DNA from: Gordius sp. MW1
Taxonomy: Eukaryota > Nematomorpha > Gordioida > Gordea > Gordiidae
Reading direction: 5' to 3'
Length of the DNA: 64,000 nt
Assembly (NCBI GenBank): GCA_964036665.1
Contig: OZ038527.1
Span: forward strand, 15,283,835 to 15,347,834
Under the pieces are notes generated by a model. That model was not told where the DNA came from, did not search any database, and saw only the letters and a program-made list of their open reading frames with translations. The first letter of the stretch is position 1, and every line of letters begins with the position of its first letter. Shown piece after piece: positions 26,301-41,300 of this stretch. Position numbers and translations under genes: made by a program.

Positions 26301-29300
26301 AATCGTGTTGATAGTCTCTAACGCGGTTGATATGTTAAAATCGGGCATAGAAATTTTTAATAATAGAGGTACGCCTTTAGAAACAGCTAAACTATCACTG
26401 TATTCCTTGACTTGCGAGTTTGAACCAAACGTGTTGCAAAAAAGCATGTGAATTATGTCAAAAACATCCAAACTCCTATCTTGTGAGCAGTAGATTATAA
26501 CAGGAGATTGATTATAATTTAAGTCTTTTAGTTTTTGAACCAACGAGCTGGTTTGAGCTGAAAACATCTATTGTTACCATACTTGTAAACAACTTATATA
26601 CTTTTAAATTTTGGAATAAATTGCGATAATATCTTGTCCATTTTTTCCTATTAACAAGTCTAATACATATGTTATATGACTATACCTTATAACTATTTTG
26701 ACTTAGAGGGAAATCTTTTAAAGTGCGTTTATCAAGAATCAATTGGTTGAATTTTTTCAAAACTTCATTGTTCGAAATTTCTACACAAGTTAGGAGAGCT
26801 ATTATAAATGATAGTCGATCTTTGATAAATAAAGTCGGGTTAAATTCATCAATGAGATCACCAATTATATATAACATAATATTTTGGCATTCAGCTACTG
26901 GTTTGATCTGATTAATAATATACTCTTTAAAATACAACTATAGACATTTACTAATCTTGAATTAATTGATTTTTTTAAGGCTTTTAGTATTTCACTTCGG
27001 CTATACTCATATACCATCAAACTACTTCTGAAGGTTTTAATAGTAAAATAAATATTCGAACATCCCTCAATATATTCATTACATTTTTCAGGAATCTTGA
27101 AATTGTAATGTATTGAGTAGAAAATAATATTACTTCTTTCAACATATCTTGTTTTTGATTATTTCCATCGCCAGATTCAATTCCCTCATCTAATACACCT
27201 TTTAAGGTAGAGACGAAATCGGCATTAAAGATGTTCTTCTTATTATTTTTAATTGTCTATGGTTGAAGAAATAAACAAATGTTTTATAAGCTAATACACA
27301 TGGGCGAAGCAGAATTAGGGGGGGGGGGCAATAATGATTTAAGGATGGGCAAAATGATCATTTTTTTAAATTTTAGCCATAATTTTAATAAACTTCATCT
27401 AATTTTTGGATTTGGGGGGGGGGGGGGCAGGGGCAGCCTCTCCTCCCTGCCCCCCTCCCCCGGCTACGCTTATGCTAATACATATTAAGTATAATAGTAG
27501 CATAATCAAAAATAAACAGCAATTTATATGACACTATCATGCTGCAACATCAACACTATTTTGTTAATACATTGATTTTGAACTAGGAAACAAAAATAAT
27601 TTAATAAAGATGATTTTAGCTAACATCACTGACTGCTTTATAATTATTTAATTTTTTTCTCCCCACATGCATACCCTAAAAGGAGGCAACAATAGTAGCA
27701 ATAGGATTAATTAAAATTTTAAATCATATGATGTGTAAACCAAAATGGAGGGATTAAATTTTATTAATCGTAATATCATTAAATATATAAGAAAAAGTTT
27801 TGGGCAGATATCAGTTAATGGCCCCCTGGCTTCGCCCATGGTTCCAAAGGTCGTACTTTAGATTAAATTTTACAATGGAAATGAAAAAAAAATTATAAAC
27901 AAATATATGAATAAACCTAATATGTTAAAAATAAAACAACTTTATTGTATTTTATTACAATTTATGATAGATTTTTTATTGTTTCTTATTTAAAAATATT
28001 TCAACAATGTCAATACAATTATATACCTGAATTTTTAAGTTTATCTCGTGGTTTGTTTCCCAATGTAAAAAGATTTCTTTGGTGTGGCGTTGTTTATATA
28101 CGGTTTCTGAAATTATGTTGATTATCTGAAAAAAATTGACGATAATCATAATTTTATATATACTTCATTTGTAACTTCTGTAGTGGTAAAGGAATAATTA
28201 ATTGTCATCATAAAGCATCTTAAATTTTTAGGTATGTCTACGTTTTTGTTATTGGTTATTAACATGATTCTGGAAGAAATAAATTTGTATTTATTGTGTG
28301 TTTTAACTATATCTCCTTGAAACATAGAAACAATACAACAGCTATTATCATACTTTTTATCTCATATAATTTGATTAACAATCCTTCCAATTGAGCGTTA
28401 AAATTGTATATATTGTAAATTACAATTTTTGCATCCGAATTTTTGGCCACTTCTAGGATTTGAAAAAACTTTTGGTCCTAAGAATTTGTTGATACTTGGT
28501 GAATGATATTTAGCTTACTTCGATATTGAATAAACATATCTCATTTTCATTTTTTAATAAGATTTGATAATTATTTATTATATAATAATCTAAATCAATC
28601 ACAAATGATATTAAAGGTGTCTATATAATAAAAAAATAAGATTTAGAAATTTAAACTATGTAAAATGTTGAGATAAATTGTTTAAATACCTACCATTTCT
28701 GTCAAAATGGCATTAAGCCGATATCGCTCAGAAATATTATGTCCCAATATCCACGGCAAAGATGTTTTTTTCTCGTAAAACTCAGAGAATATTCTACACA
28801 GGGCTAAAATATAAAAATACTCGGTATACTCAAAATTTTAATAATGGCTTTAAATTATATTCTCTACATTTAACCCGGGCATTTTAAAAATCTTTCTCAT
28901 CATCACGTTTAACCGATTTGAAATTTTTAGAAAATTACAGTCCTTCAAACCTCGTCTGAGGCTTGGTATTTGGACCTCGGGTGTTTTTTTGTTAAACCTA
29001 GCCTCTTTTAAACGGCGAAGAGTAATGGTATTTATCTGCTATGCAATTCGGGATGGGGGGGGGGTGAGTGAAAACAAAAAATATTTATTATTTAGAGTGG
29101 ATCTGTTATTCCTCTCTATTAACACAAAGGCAAAGCTATTGATTATTCGGTCATGCATAATATGTATTTAAAATACTAGTAGAACTCAATTTCATTTTTT
29201 ACAAAAATATTCATTCTTAATTGACACATCGATTCATTAATCGGTCATGCGTGATGTTTAATCATATTAATCTTTGAAGGCGATACCTTATTTTTAATTT

Positions 29301-32300
29301 TATATATCCAGCGCACAAACATATCTAAAGAGTTATCTTACCTATCTTATCGGATATGAAGGCTTATTTATGTAGGAAGATAATAAAGGTCGCCTATCAA
29401 AGTTGAAAATTTGAAGGAATAAATTAAACGGGGCCCACGTCCGCTATCACTAGGGGGGAGGAGGTAACTAACGATAGACACGACAGGACATTTACACCCA
29501 AAGGGGGGGGGGTGGGTTGCCCGAATTGCATAGCAATTAAAATAATACAAGAGAAAATACACAAAAATTATTAATTAAGGATATTATCGATACTTCCAAA
29601 ATATATCATTTAAAAAGATCGATTTGTTCCAAAAAAAGTTTGCAACGGTTTAAATGAGACTATTTTGGCTATAAATACAGATTATGTTTTAGAGTCAATG
29701 ACATGCTTTGTAACTAATTTAATATAACGGTTAGGGCATGGACAGAAATTTGCAAGGTAATCATATATTATTTTATTTTAACCATTAAAGTTTAAATGCA
29801 AAGTAGTTAAAAATTACTTTTATATGCCCTTCGTCCAACATTCTTGTTTTTCCATATATTTGATTCTTCTAAATCTAAGCCCAGTACATAGCAGGTTGCT
29901 ATAAAGGAATCCTCCTCAAGAGAGTCTAATCCATTGTCGTATTGTTGAAGCTTATAATTGCCAGTTTTATAGTAAAAAATATATTTATACAAACCTTTTA
30001 TTATGAATATTTTAATATTATTCGCTGTATAAAAGCGGTGGGGTTGGATTAATAAAATAAGTGGGGGAAAATGGCACGCGATATTTCGAGCAAATATAGC
30101 CCATCATCAGGGGAAAAAAGTGGAGTTAAAATCACACAAAAAAACATTTTATCAATCCAACTCCACCACTTTTATACAACGAAACATATTATCATATAAA
30201 TTCTTAAGGTTTTCAACAAATTTCTTTAGCCAATTTTAAATTTATCCACGCTACTTTTGCATCAGACATAAAATAAAGCCGCAAAAATGATTGAACAAAC
30301 ATAAAATTCGTTACCTTTACCAGTTTTATTTACTACAATAGAGAATCCATTATAATTAGGGCTGCACCGATATCAAATTTTTAACCGATACCGATACCGA
30401 TACCGATACTACCGATATTTAAATAAATATACCGATACCGATACCGATATTTTACATCCTATAAAAATGACACCTGTTAATATTTATAAAGCTTTATTTA
30501 AAATATTCCAAATTTTTTTTTCATATTTATTGCAGTTATCAATTGTACAGGCTGCATAATGTGCTGAGGTCTCATCAATTATAAAATAATTCCAAATTAA
30601 TGACTTGCTTTTAGACCTAAATATAATTTAATTTAAATAAAGTCAATGTAAGGCCATTTGAATTAATAATACACAACATAGAATGTTATTCTAATTTAAA
30701 ATATTTTAAATGCTTTGTTGATAAATATTATATAATATATATATTAAAAATCGTATATACAATATATAATATAAAAATAAATACATTATATTATAAATTT
30801 TAAATATAAACTAACTTACATAATAATATAAATAAGTGGTGGTAGAAATTTGAATGAATAAATCAATGAAAAAATAAATTAGATTTAACAGCAATTAAGT
30901 AAAATTTAATTTAAAAAGTATATAGATATACAGCTCTAACAAATATAAAATATTTGTAAAAAAAGTTTCAAGTATCGGTATCGGTATCGGTACCGATTAA
31001 TTATAATTAATAGTCTTTTCCCTACATAACCCTACATGGGCGTAGCCAGCATCTGAATTAGAGGGGGGGGCAATAATGATTTAGGGAGAGGCAAAATGAT
31101 AATTCTCAAAAATTTTAGCCATAATTTTAATAAATTTGAACAAATTTATATTTAGAGGGGGGGGCCGCAGTCCCTCCCTGCCCCCCTTGGCTACGCCCAT
31201 GTAACCCTAACTTAGTTATTAAACAAAGCAAATTAAAGATTACTCTCGTAAAAATAAAATAAGAATTCTAATCTTTAGCTAAAATAAGAACTGTTACTTT
31301 ATTTTCCCAAACGGATAGTTGTTGATTAATCATCTTTAATATAGTCTCGATATAATCGCTTTTTTCTTCACCAGACAAAATAATTAGATTAGAATCCTGC
31401 AATTCTTTAACAACTCTTTCGTATCTTTCTTTATTGTATGCAGATTGCTGTTCATTAGTTTGTAAATTTTGGTGAATCAAAGACATTTCTTCTTTACTCC
31501 TTTTTAACTCACTTAAGTAAATATAACAAAATTTTGTATATTTATAAATAAAAATAATATCGTTCAAATTGTAAGCTTTATTAAACGTTTTTAATAATAA
31601 TATGCGGCATAATTAGAAAACTGTTATTTATTACAGAATCAGACAACTTAGAATAAAACGGGTTAATTATAAAATTAAATGTTGCAAAAACATTATCATA
31701 AGTTAAGTCATGGTGGCAAATATTCGGACTGAATTTTTAGAAATATTTTACATAAATGCTAGGTGTAATTTTACATAGAGACAAAATTTATTTTGATTAA
31801 AAATTAAATTACCTTTCAAGATTATTAAGCTTTTTTTCCAGTGGAATAATTTTTTGCAAAACTTCTGCATAATTTAAATTAGCTTTTACCCATAGAGCTA
31901 ATGGGCCAGCAATTACTGATGCTCTAAAAGCATTCTAAAGCGAGATCAAAATGTAGTTATAAAGGTTACCTTTTCTTCGAATGATTCTTTTTTTGAGCTA
32001 ACTAATGCTGTGACAAGTTTTTTATTTTGCTCTTTAATTGATCTGGCATCAAAATGCAAAAGTTCATCTTTAAATCCTCTTTTAGAAAGGTATCTTAAAA
32101 CATGGTTATAATAAATATTTTTTTCATAAATTATTTAAATAAAACATCATTTGATTATTTTATAATTAGAAATTTCTTGTTTTACAAATGAGAGAGTAAA
32201 TGCAGCAGGTTTATCAAAATACTATAGATCTCGAGAATTTGATTTAATATGAATTAATTGGTATTTAGTGCATGCAGAGTGATTTTAAATTAGACAAAAA

Positions 32301-35300
32301 ATGCTTAAATAGATATTAAAACATAGATATGTCATTTATCGTTTATGTTTTTTTACAAATAATTTAAATAATATTGAGCAGCACTCTAATTTTTGGGGGT
32401 GAAAAAATCTTATTTTGGGCAAAAAATGAGCGCTATGAAATAGTTCTAAAAATACTGTGATGATATGTTTTTTCAAAACTCATTGTATATTAGAAATCAT
32501 TTTTCAATATTTGAGTAATGTATATGTTTACGATTTTATATTATTCCAGGAAGTATCATAGATGCCCAAAAGTTTGAAAACGGCTTCCAAAATATCGCGT
32601 ATGATTACTGGAGGGGCTCTTAATGATCGGATTTCACACAAATCTTCCTCTCTTACGTTTGATACAGAAGATTTCGCTTCTAAAATTAAAGGCATAATTT
32701 TTTTAATTTTTGATGCGCATAAGCTTTTTTGCTTCTCAAGCTCTAGTGATTGCATTTCTATCTTAGATTGCATTTGAACAAGCTCGTGCTTTTTTATGTT
32801 TTCTTCCTAATAAATAGAATAAATATAACAAAAAATTAATTTAAAATAATTTATTTAACTAATTATATATAACACTTGTAGTTTTTTTAAATATGCCATA
32901 CAACATATTATTTGTAAGATAATCTCAAAATGGTTTTTATTTTTTTCAGCTGATTTTTTAAATAAAAATTTTTAAAAATTCATTTTAAAATTTTTTACCA
33001 TATAAATATATAATGCATTAAATTGTTATTAGATTACTCGTAATTAATAATTAGGATGAGTTTGAATTAAATTCTCATTTTCACTAGCTACAATTTATAG
33101 CTAATAATTTAAAACTGGAAATTTTACTTTATGAAATATTTTTTATCTAACAGTTCCAAATAAAAAACTTTTTAAAATATTTCCTCATTTTATTTATAAA
33201 GTAATAGCTACCATAAAAATATTTAAATACTAGAATAAGATTTTCAATTGAGGTCAAAATATTATTTACAGGGGAAAAAAGCTGAAGCTTGGAAGCTATA
33301 TTATGTATGGTGTACGAGATAATTAATTAATATCGAGTTGAGGTTGTTTAAATCATATTTTATAAAAGATTAAGTTTTCTTTAGTCATATCGGGCCGGAC
33401 TCGGGCCTCGGGTCGGGCCTCGGCTCGGGCCTCGGGTTGGGCAGCCTCATCAGGCCCGACCCGAGCCCGATTGTTTTATTAAATTCTGTCCGAGCCCGGC
33501 CCGATCCGGCAGCCCGTGCAGGGCTCTAAATATAGGTAACCACCCCGATGGCAGTCATGTAGTTAAGAATTTGTTTATATATTGTTACTTTAACACTTTC
33601 TTCGATTTGTTTCAAAAGATCATTAGCCAATTTTTGATTGGCTACATTTTGATTAAGACTTTCTTCCGTTTCTTGCTTATTATTAAAAATGTCATCTTTA
33701 AAACCTTTTAATGTTTCACATCCATCCTATTTAAATATATATTTTATAAATTAAATTAATAAAATTTATGGTACATTTAAGAGGTCAATTTTTTCCTTAT
33801 ATATAGTATGAATTCCATGAAAATATTTAAATAGAATCTGTATAAATGTTTGAAAGAGTTGAGGATTTAAGGTAATTTTCAAATTTTTGTCGTCAAAAAA
33901 AGTTGTCTCGAAATAATTCCAAATTTTGTCCAATGTAAACGAAATATCTTTTTCTTCTTCCGAATGCATTAGAATATTTTTGTGCAAACACTTAGAAATA
34001 GTAGTAAATAATATGGTTCATAAAGGTTTTTATACTTCTTTATATTGTGATTTTGACATTGTAGAAAAGTCGTAAAAGAGTGTCTTTTCATAAAGATTAG
34101 GATATTTGTATTTAATTTCATTAATAAAGCGATAATCATCTAATTTGTTGCATAAAACTACCACGTGCAATTTTTTAATCAAGTTATCATGACCTAAAGA
34201 TCGTGAAAAATATTATAGTTTATATATAATTAAATTATATAGTGAATGTTGATTGTTTTAGTTTTGCATTTAATAAATCTTAATCCATTTTAAGATTCTT
34301 TTTTTACCAAAATCTTTCACGATAGAATTTATTTCGTCTTTTTCGATGTCGCTTGTTTGGTTTTGTTCTAGCATCAATGATAAATAGCCGTAATTTATGA
34401 AATTATTCAAATGTAACAAAACGTCTGTATGAATTTCTATGTGAATTTGGTGAATTATAAGTATTAATGGGATGGCCGTTTTAGCAATAACACTTGTGGC
34501 CTAAATGCATAGAAAAAGATGAATCATATTGATTTTAAAAATACCTTTATAATTTCATCGAGTATAATGTTTTCATTGAGAGTCTCTGATATTGGGATTT
34601 CAAGTAAGTTAAAATGAAGGGCTTTTGCAGCAATAGACAAATAGTCAGTTAGATGGCTCCCACACTCATTGTAAATCACGATTAAAGGTGAATATAGTGT
34701 AATAATTTCAAGGCAATTCATTAAAGCGGTTTTGTCGTTAATCAAACCTTTTGAAATTGCACAAATATTAACTATATATTTATTGGTAATATAAAAGTAG
34801 TTAATAACGCCTAATATAAATAATGAAAATTTCCATAACTTTTTATTTAAATGGCTTTGAATTAAAAAGATGAGTCTTTATATTTGATTAAAATAAACTC
34901 GACGCAAAGACTTATCTTATCGTCTTAAATAGAATAAACTATAGATTTTAGAAATCAATAGATCAGGCCCCTGGAAAAAACAAATTAGTGAGGGTCTTTT
35001 TTAAAACCTTCCCACTTAGCCAAAACTTTTAAAGCTGATTGTTTAAGTTCATAAAAAATTAATTTTTTATTTTATTCAAACAATGTATGTTAGTAAATTA
35101 TCAATTAATAAACAACTATTACCATTTTCAATGTTCAATTTATCGATAAAATTAGAAATATCATCGTCTTCAATCTTTTGAATAAATGGATCAAAAGTGT
35201 GTGCTTCCGAGATATTGTTACAAATTATAAATGCCCTTTCTAAATTAAAAAAAAATTATGTAATTATTTATTTATTTATCAAATTACCTTTCTTGAGTTG

Positions 35301-38300
35301 AATACCAAACACATTTTCGCAAATAATGACAAAATCAGATCTCATTTTTTGATCCGATGTATTTGGAAAATATTTTGCAACATGCATTAAAAGGAGTTGT
35401 ATGTAGAGTTCCAAAAATAGTAAATTGCTCAATTTTGTCTTTATTGGCTGGATTAATTTAATTAATTGGTTTAATGTAGATTCAGTTATATTGATTAATA
35501 TCTCAAAAGCATCCCTCTGCTTTATGTCGCCATTGTCCTTTAGATGTTTTCTTATCTTAAAAACAAAATTTAGTTTACATTCATCTTAATCCGAATAATA
35601 GGCAAAATAATTATTTTGGCCCTGCTGGGTGGGACTTACTTGACTTTTAAAAACAAGTCAAGCACATCATATTTATTTCAATAGAACATTTATGGAACTT
35701 TTTACTATGAAATTAAATAAATTTACTTTATAGCTGGTGTTATTATAATTAAACAAATTCTTTCCTATTTTGAAAGTCAAATTTTTTAGAGAAATTAAGA
35801 ATTAATCTTTTAAACAGGCCCTAGGTACTAAAAAATTCTACAAATAATAGTCTTATATAATTAATTGATATAAAATTTAATTCAAATTAATTTAGATAAT
35901 TAATTTTTTCTTAGTCACATATTTATATTGAGATTTTCCATATAATTCGGAAAATTCCCCCCGCCCCCGCCTATCCCATTGAAAGTGACTATCATCCTTT
36001 AGTCTCTATCTAAATCATCAATAAGTCTACCCTACTCCCTACGCCCATAACTAATTTTGCAAAATCACAAAATAATTTTTTAAATTAGAAGTCTGTCTCT
36101 AGTATGAAGTGTTTTTAAAGAAAATAAAAAAATAAAAAGTTTGCTTTTATTTATGGTCTTTATTAAAACCAACTTTTTAAACAGTGAACCGAACATCTTT
36201 GAGTTTATTTAATAGACTTATGGTCAGGGTAAGAAATTTATATAATTTTATTAACGACGAGACCATTAATAAAGCAAACTTTCTTATGCATAACATTTTT
36301 TATTTTAACGTCGGAAGTGTTACGTCTGTAAAAACTTAATTGTGGCTTAAAACTACTATGCTTGGTGATGTTTTAATATATAGCTAAGATTAACAAATGA
36401 TATCGAAACTATAATCGTTTTTCTAAGGAACCCCGACCTATACTTTATTCGAACAATTTGACTAACCATAATAACAATTTTAATATAAATAATTCTATTT
36501 AATTATGTAAATATATTTTATAAAAAGATAGAACGGCCTATTTCTTATATGAAAAGATCGAAATTTAATATTAGAGGAACTCACATTCTCAATTGTATCG
36601 AAACAGAATGCAAAAAATGCTTCGGGACTTATATTATTTGAAAGAACATCTTGTACAATAATAGATTTGAAGAATGATTTGATCAAAGCAAGGATTACTT
36701 GTTTATATTCCATTTCATTCAATAATCTAAATTCATAAATTAAAATAATTAAAGAAAATAATAAATGATTAAAATTTATTTTAAAAAAATATAATAAAGT
36801 ATTACGGGAGTGTAATGAATACGGATCTTGATAGAAGACGCTTGTTAATGGTAAAAAAGTTATCATGATGGCATTCTTCAAGACAAGAATTATAATCCAA
36901 AAATGTGGCTAAATAAGACGTATTTTTTAATATTATCCACTCATTGTGTTTATCGTAAAAGGCTCCATAATTCAGTAACTAAAAAAAAAAAATAAGCTAC
37001 AGTATTTAACATATATTATAGTTTTATGCTAACATCATTCAGTACAATTTAAAATCCATTATAAAATAATCATGTATTACAAGTTATATAATTGCACAGG
37101 TCTACAAAAAAAAACATCCCCCTCTCTAACCTATAATTATGATAGAGAATTGCGTTTGCGTAAACCCTTCTCCTTATCAAAATTTGTCCCACGATGTCTG
37201 GTAAAAAGATTTCACTAGAGTTCATGTTTACTAACACAATCTCTCTCCCTTCACCTAATCTCCTCTCTTTCTCTTCCACTCCCGCCCCCTTCATGTGTGC
37301 TTGGATAGATATGGGGGCAGGAGTGGAAGAGATGGAGAAAGGGAGAGAGAGAGATGTGTTAGTAAACAGCGCGTGTGTAGTATGAACTCTAATGTTCTCC
37401 TTTTTCCAGACATAGCGGGGCGAATTTTGATAAGAGGAAGGGGTTTACGTAAACGCAAATAATTTTAAATATAAGGGTGATATAAAAGAAATAATGGACG
37501 TATAGATGAAACTTTAATCTACAGGAATAAATTAATATTTTTTGATATAAATTAAAAATTTCGTGGCTATTGAGCCTCAAAAAGAAGTAAAATGGGCATT
37601 TTTTGCACCTTCAACCTCGTTTATCTAAAATACGGGAAGTTTTGGGAAAAAGACACATTATTAATCAGCGCAAAATTCTCTATCAGAATTATAGGTTAGA
37701 TAACGGGATGGAATAACAAAGTCAATATTTGTAGAACTGTCTTATTAGAGCTAAACAAAATAATCTTCACTTTTTATACTATAGCCGCTATTTGAAAGGA
37801 AATAAATTATCACAAAAGCTATATTAAGTCATTATCTGATGATTTTAAATAAGCAAACACATTATATTTTTGTCCAAAGATTAATGTTGAGTGCTTATTT
37901 GTCATGTCTAAATAAAGAAACACATGCATTTGCAATCAAATCGATACTAGATTTCAACATTTATGTCAATTTAATTTCTATTATAAATAACCGATAGATT
38001 TCGTATAAGATAAGGGTTAAAACCTTTAGAAAATTCTCTAATGATGAAACACTTGGGCCGAGTGTTAACAAAAGTTCATTATTTATTTTAAATATAGTTA
38101 TTAATAAAAAATTTTAGTTTGTAAATTATATTAGGATGTTGGTTCGCAGAGAGTAATCTTAAAAATAAATATTTACTTGATACATTATTGAATTAACATA
38201 TTCAAAGTTTATGATGGGATAATTTTGAATTAAGTTAAATACAATAATTGATCCTTTTTCAGCGAAGGGTGTTAATATATATCCATCTTTGATTTCTTCA

Positions 38301-41300
38301 AACGAATAATATTTTGTAATTAGAGTTTTAAATGTTTGGACAAAGTTTGAGGCAAATGCATCAATATATATTACGTCTTTTTCGGAAGACGTTAAAAGCT
38401 CGTCGGTAAACATTCTAAGGGTGCTTAAACTTTTGCCTACAAGTAACAATAAATTATTTTTCAAAACCGAAGATGATAGATTTCGACATAATAATAACGA
38501 AATTTTGAAAAAGGGAATTATTTCTAGTAATCCATCTACCTTTGTTGATATCTAATTATGTTATTTTTTGAATGAAATTTGCTACTTGATCTATGTTATT
38601 AGCCAATTCTTTATAAAAATCATCATTCGAATCTTTAATCTTGAAAATATCAGAGTAATTATACAACAAAGCTCCAGTCATATTTAAGGTAAACCAGGCA
38701 TTTATGAGAGGATTAATTTGATCTCGAGTTTTCTCTTCATTAATATTATCATATATATCTGAGCATAGGCAAAGTAAATTATGTAATGAGCAGCTATTGA
38801 TTTGAAGCACAAAATCGTCTATTTTTAACAGTCGAGTGATTAAGCTCGTGGTGTGCTTATTTGGTAAATACATTTGTTTAATATTCGAAGTAAGGCCCTG
38901 CATATCACCATACTCTCTAAAATATATTAGTATGTTAAAAGAAGGCACTTAGGTTACATTTCATCAAAAGTAACCATCCCTAAACGAGAAACGGTTGCCG
39001 GGGAAATGAGGGATATATTGTCCGTTTCAAACATAATATTTAGTGAATATTTTGATCCACAAGTCTCTGCGGATTCTTTAAAATTTAAAATTTCCCCAGA
39101 AGCTAATATCAGAATTTGATTGTCATCGAGAATTGAGTTTAAGGATTCGATCCAATCCGGAACTAGCGTTCCATCAAAGATAATAACGCTTCCATAGCCT
39201 AAATGTAAAGTTGTCATTTTAAAAAAAATATTAAACTCATGAATATATATGAAAAACGAGAATGTTCGATTCGGCATTTCCTACAAATTTTACTATAATT
39301 TATCGCTTGTCTAGCAAAAGCTGTGAATACTCCATCATTCCATTTTTTTGAATCCATATCCATATATCCATATAATTGTTTTTGTGACAGGTAATTAGGG
39401 TTGATGATCAAAGAATGAATAATTTGGGAATTTGAACCGATGCGTTTATTTAAGACCGCAATCGTTGCTTCAATAATTAAAGTTTTTCCACTCTTACTAG
39501 GGCCATACAATATAACTCCTAGCCTATTATGTAATTGAAGGTAAAGCTGAAAACATTTTGTAGACCATAAGCCAAGGTGCTTTTGGGATATATGTGGTAG
39601 CTTATTTTTAAGTTCCACTTGAAATAATTTAATTAAATCCTCTTGTTCGGCATTTTTTACTAAGGAATCGCCTTTATTTGGTGCGCAAAGAGTTTGAATG
39701 CCATAGCGTATAATATCATTATCCCATTTCGTGGTTAGTCTGCTAAAAAATGCTATCACGAACGCCTGAAATAAGGTATCTTTAAATGCGCTAAAAGGTT
39801 CTAGGTCTGGATTGATATGCAACTTATAGGTTACATTTTTTCGACACAAATTTATAATGAATAAATAACTACGCAATCCAAAATCATGCATACATTGGTT
39901 AGATAAAGTGTTTTTTAGGAATTTCATAAGGTTCATTATGCGTTTTGGTTCGTAGCTATTAATCTTTATGGGAAATAATTTTAATAAATTTTGTATAATA
40001 TTCTCAATATTTGGATTCTGCATTGCTACAGGGATAAACATATTTTTGAGAGTCATTGGTATGATTCTTCTGTCTAAATATCGTTCGGAATGTGGATTTA
40101 AAGTTAGGAAAAACTTGGAATCCTCTTCCTAATTAAATGCTGGAGTTGGATAAAAATATTATATTGTTACAGTTTTTTGCGTGGGCTCTTTTTGATGAAA
40201 GTATTTTGATACACTTGAAATCAATTGACTATTCAATCGATTAAATTCATCAAAACATCCCCAAAAACCACAATAATTTATTCCTTGTAATAATCGATTG
40301 AAAGATTCCCATTCATATGTCTAAACAAGTTAAATTATTTTTATAATCTGCAAAAATTACTATAATCGAATTATCTTTTACCTTTAATGACTTCTACTTT
40401 TTATTATCTATTTAAAATATCCTAATATACAAATTTACAAGGAAAAGACACGCCCATTTTACCAATTAATGCTCAGTTAAATAAAATGCAGCCACATTGT
40501 TATGATAAAATTTTCACCTATGATGTGTGCTTTTAGGTTTCGCAAAAGAAATACATAAAAAGGATTAACTTTCTTTACATATTTGTTAGATCGTTGTTGT
40601 ATTAGAAATTAATTAATTTAAGACTCATTTTGTATGTTATTATCAGATTCAAAGGATCCCAAATGTTTTTTACGTTTTCTGCAAATCAAAATTTTGTGGC
40701 AGAAGTTCGGCAAATTTCAAATTTCTTATATTTTTAAATTTTCCTTTCTAATAAGCAATATGGTCAGACTTGAGGCTAAAGGCCAATATTTTTTATAAGG
40801 CTAGTTAAGCTGTTACATAATGTCTTCATGGTGTTAGTATAGAGTTTTATTACCGTTAATTGCGGAGTGCGTTATTAATTAATTAAAACATTTGCTGGTG
40901 ATTCGTCAACAATTTATGGCCTTAGGCTTGGCGAGTCGAGTATATAATGTTGGTTTGGGCGACACATTGCATTAACATATCGAGCATAAAAAAATGAAAT
41001 GTGTTTATATAAAATAACTTAGTTACAAAAAAATAACTTTACGCTAAATGTAAAAAATATTTAGACAAAATTTACTTTGTTGCAATTAAGAACTAATACT
41101 CTTTTTCCGCAAAGTCTTCCGAAGTATTTTATGCTCTCGGTCTTTCCCATCCCTGCATCGCCAAAAGGAGTTGATCCGTGCTGACAAGATATCCCTACAT
41201 ATTATTTAATTTTTCGACCATATATCATGATGTACCGAAGGCAGTAATCAAAAAGCACTTTTCGGTCAAACTTGTATAGATAAGGGGCATTATAAATTCG

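Larger units (their letters stand above)
23382..29950 (-). other. DYNC2H1: DYNC2H1 AAA5, AAA6 and C-terminal domain (exons 40-57)
   Basis: Exons: 29818-29950, 28694-28803, 28519-28620, 28354-28477, 28164-28315, 28027-28125, 27134-27256, 26952-27095, 26686-26907, 26226-26567, 25898-26182, 25505-25675, 24969-25052, 24724-24921, 24478-24690, 24186-24394, 23602-23806, 23382-23561. Landmarks are [17 protein letters not shown] and SSCWICFTN (AAA6), [55 protein letters not shown] and LPVYLYN at the very end. An apparent frameshift at 28354 is resolved by a 38-nt intron (28316-28353). Confidence 0.88.

Noticed and set aside
27279-27488. 69-codon plus-strand open frame with glycine runs
   Set aside because: It lies across a hAT MITE (27299-27474); the glycines are the G run of the element.
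28316-28353. Apparent one-base frameshift in DYNC2H1 at an A5 run
   Set aside because: A 38-nt intron with GTATGA donor and TTTCAAG acceptor restores phase and the family alignment, and matches the many other 33-48-nt introns in the gene.
37194-37385. 63-codon open frame
   Set aside because: Lies in the paired arms of a foldback element inside a DYNC2H1 intron.
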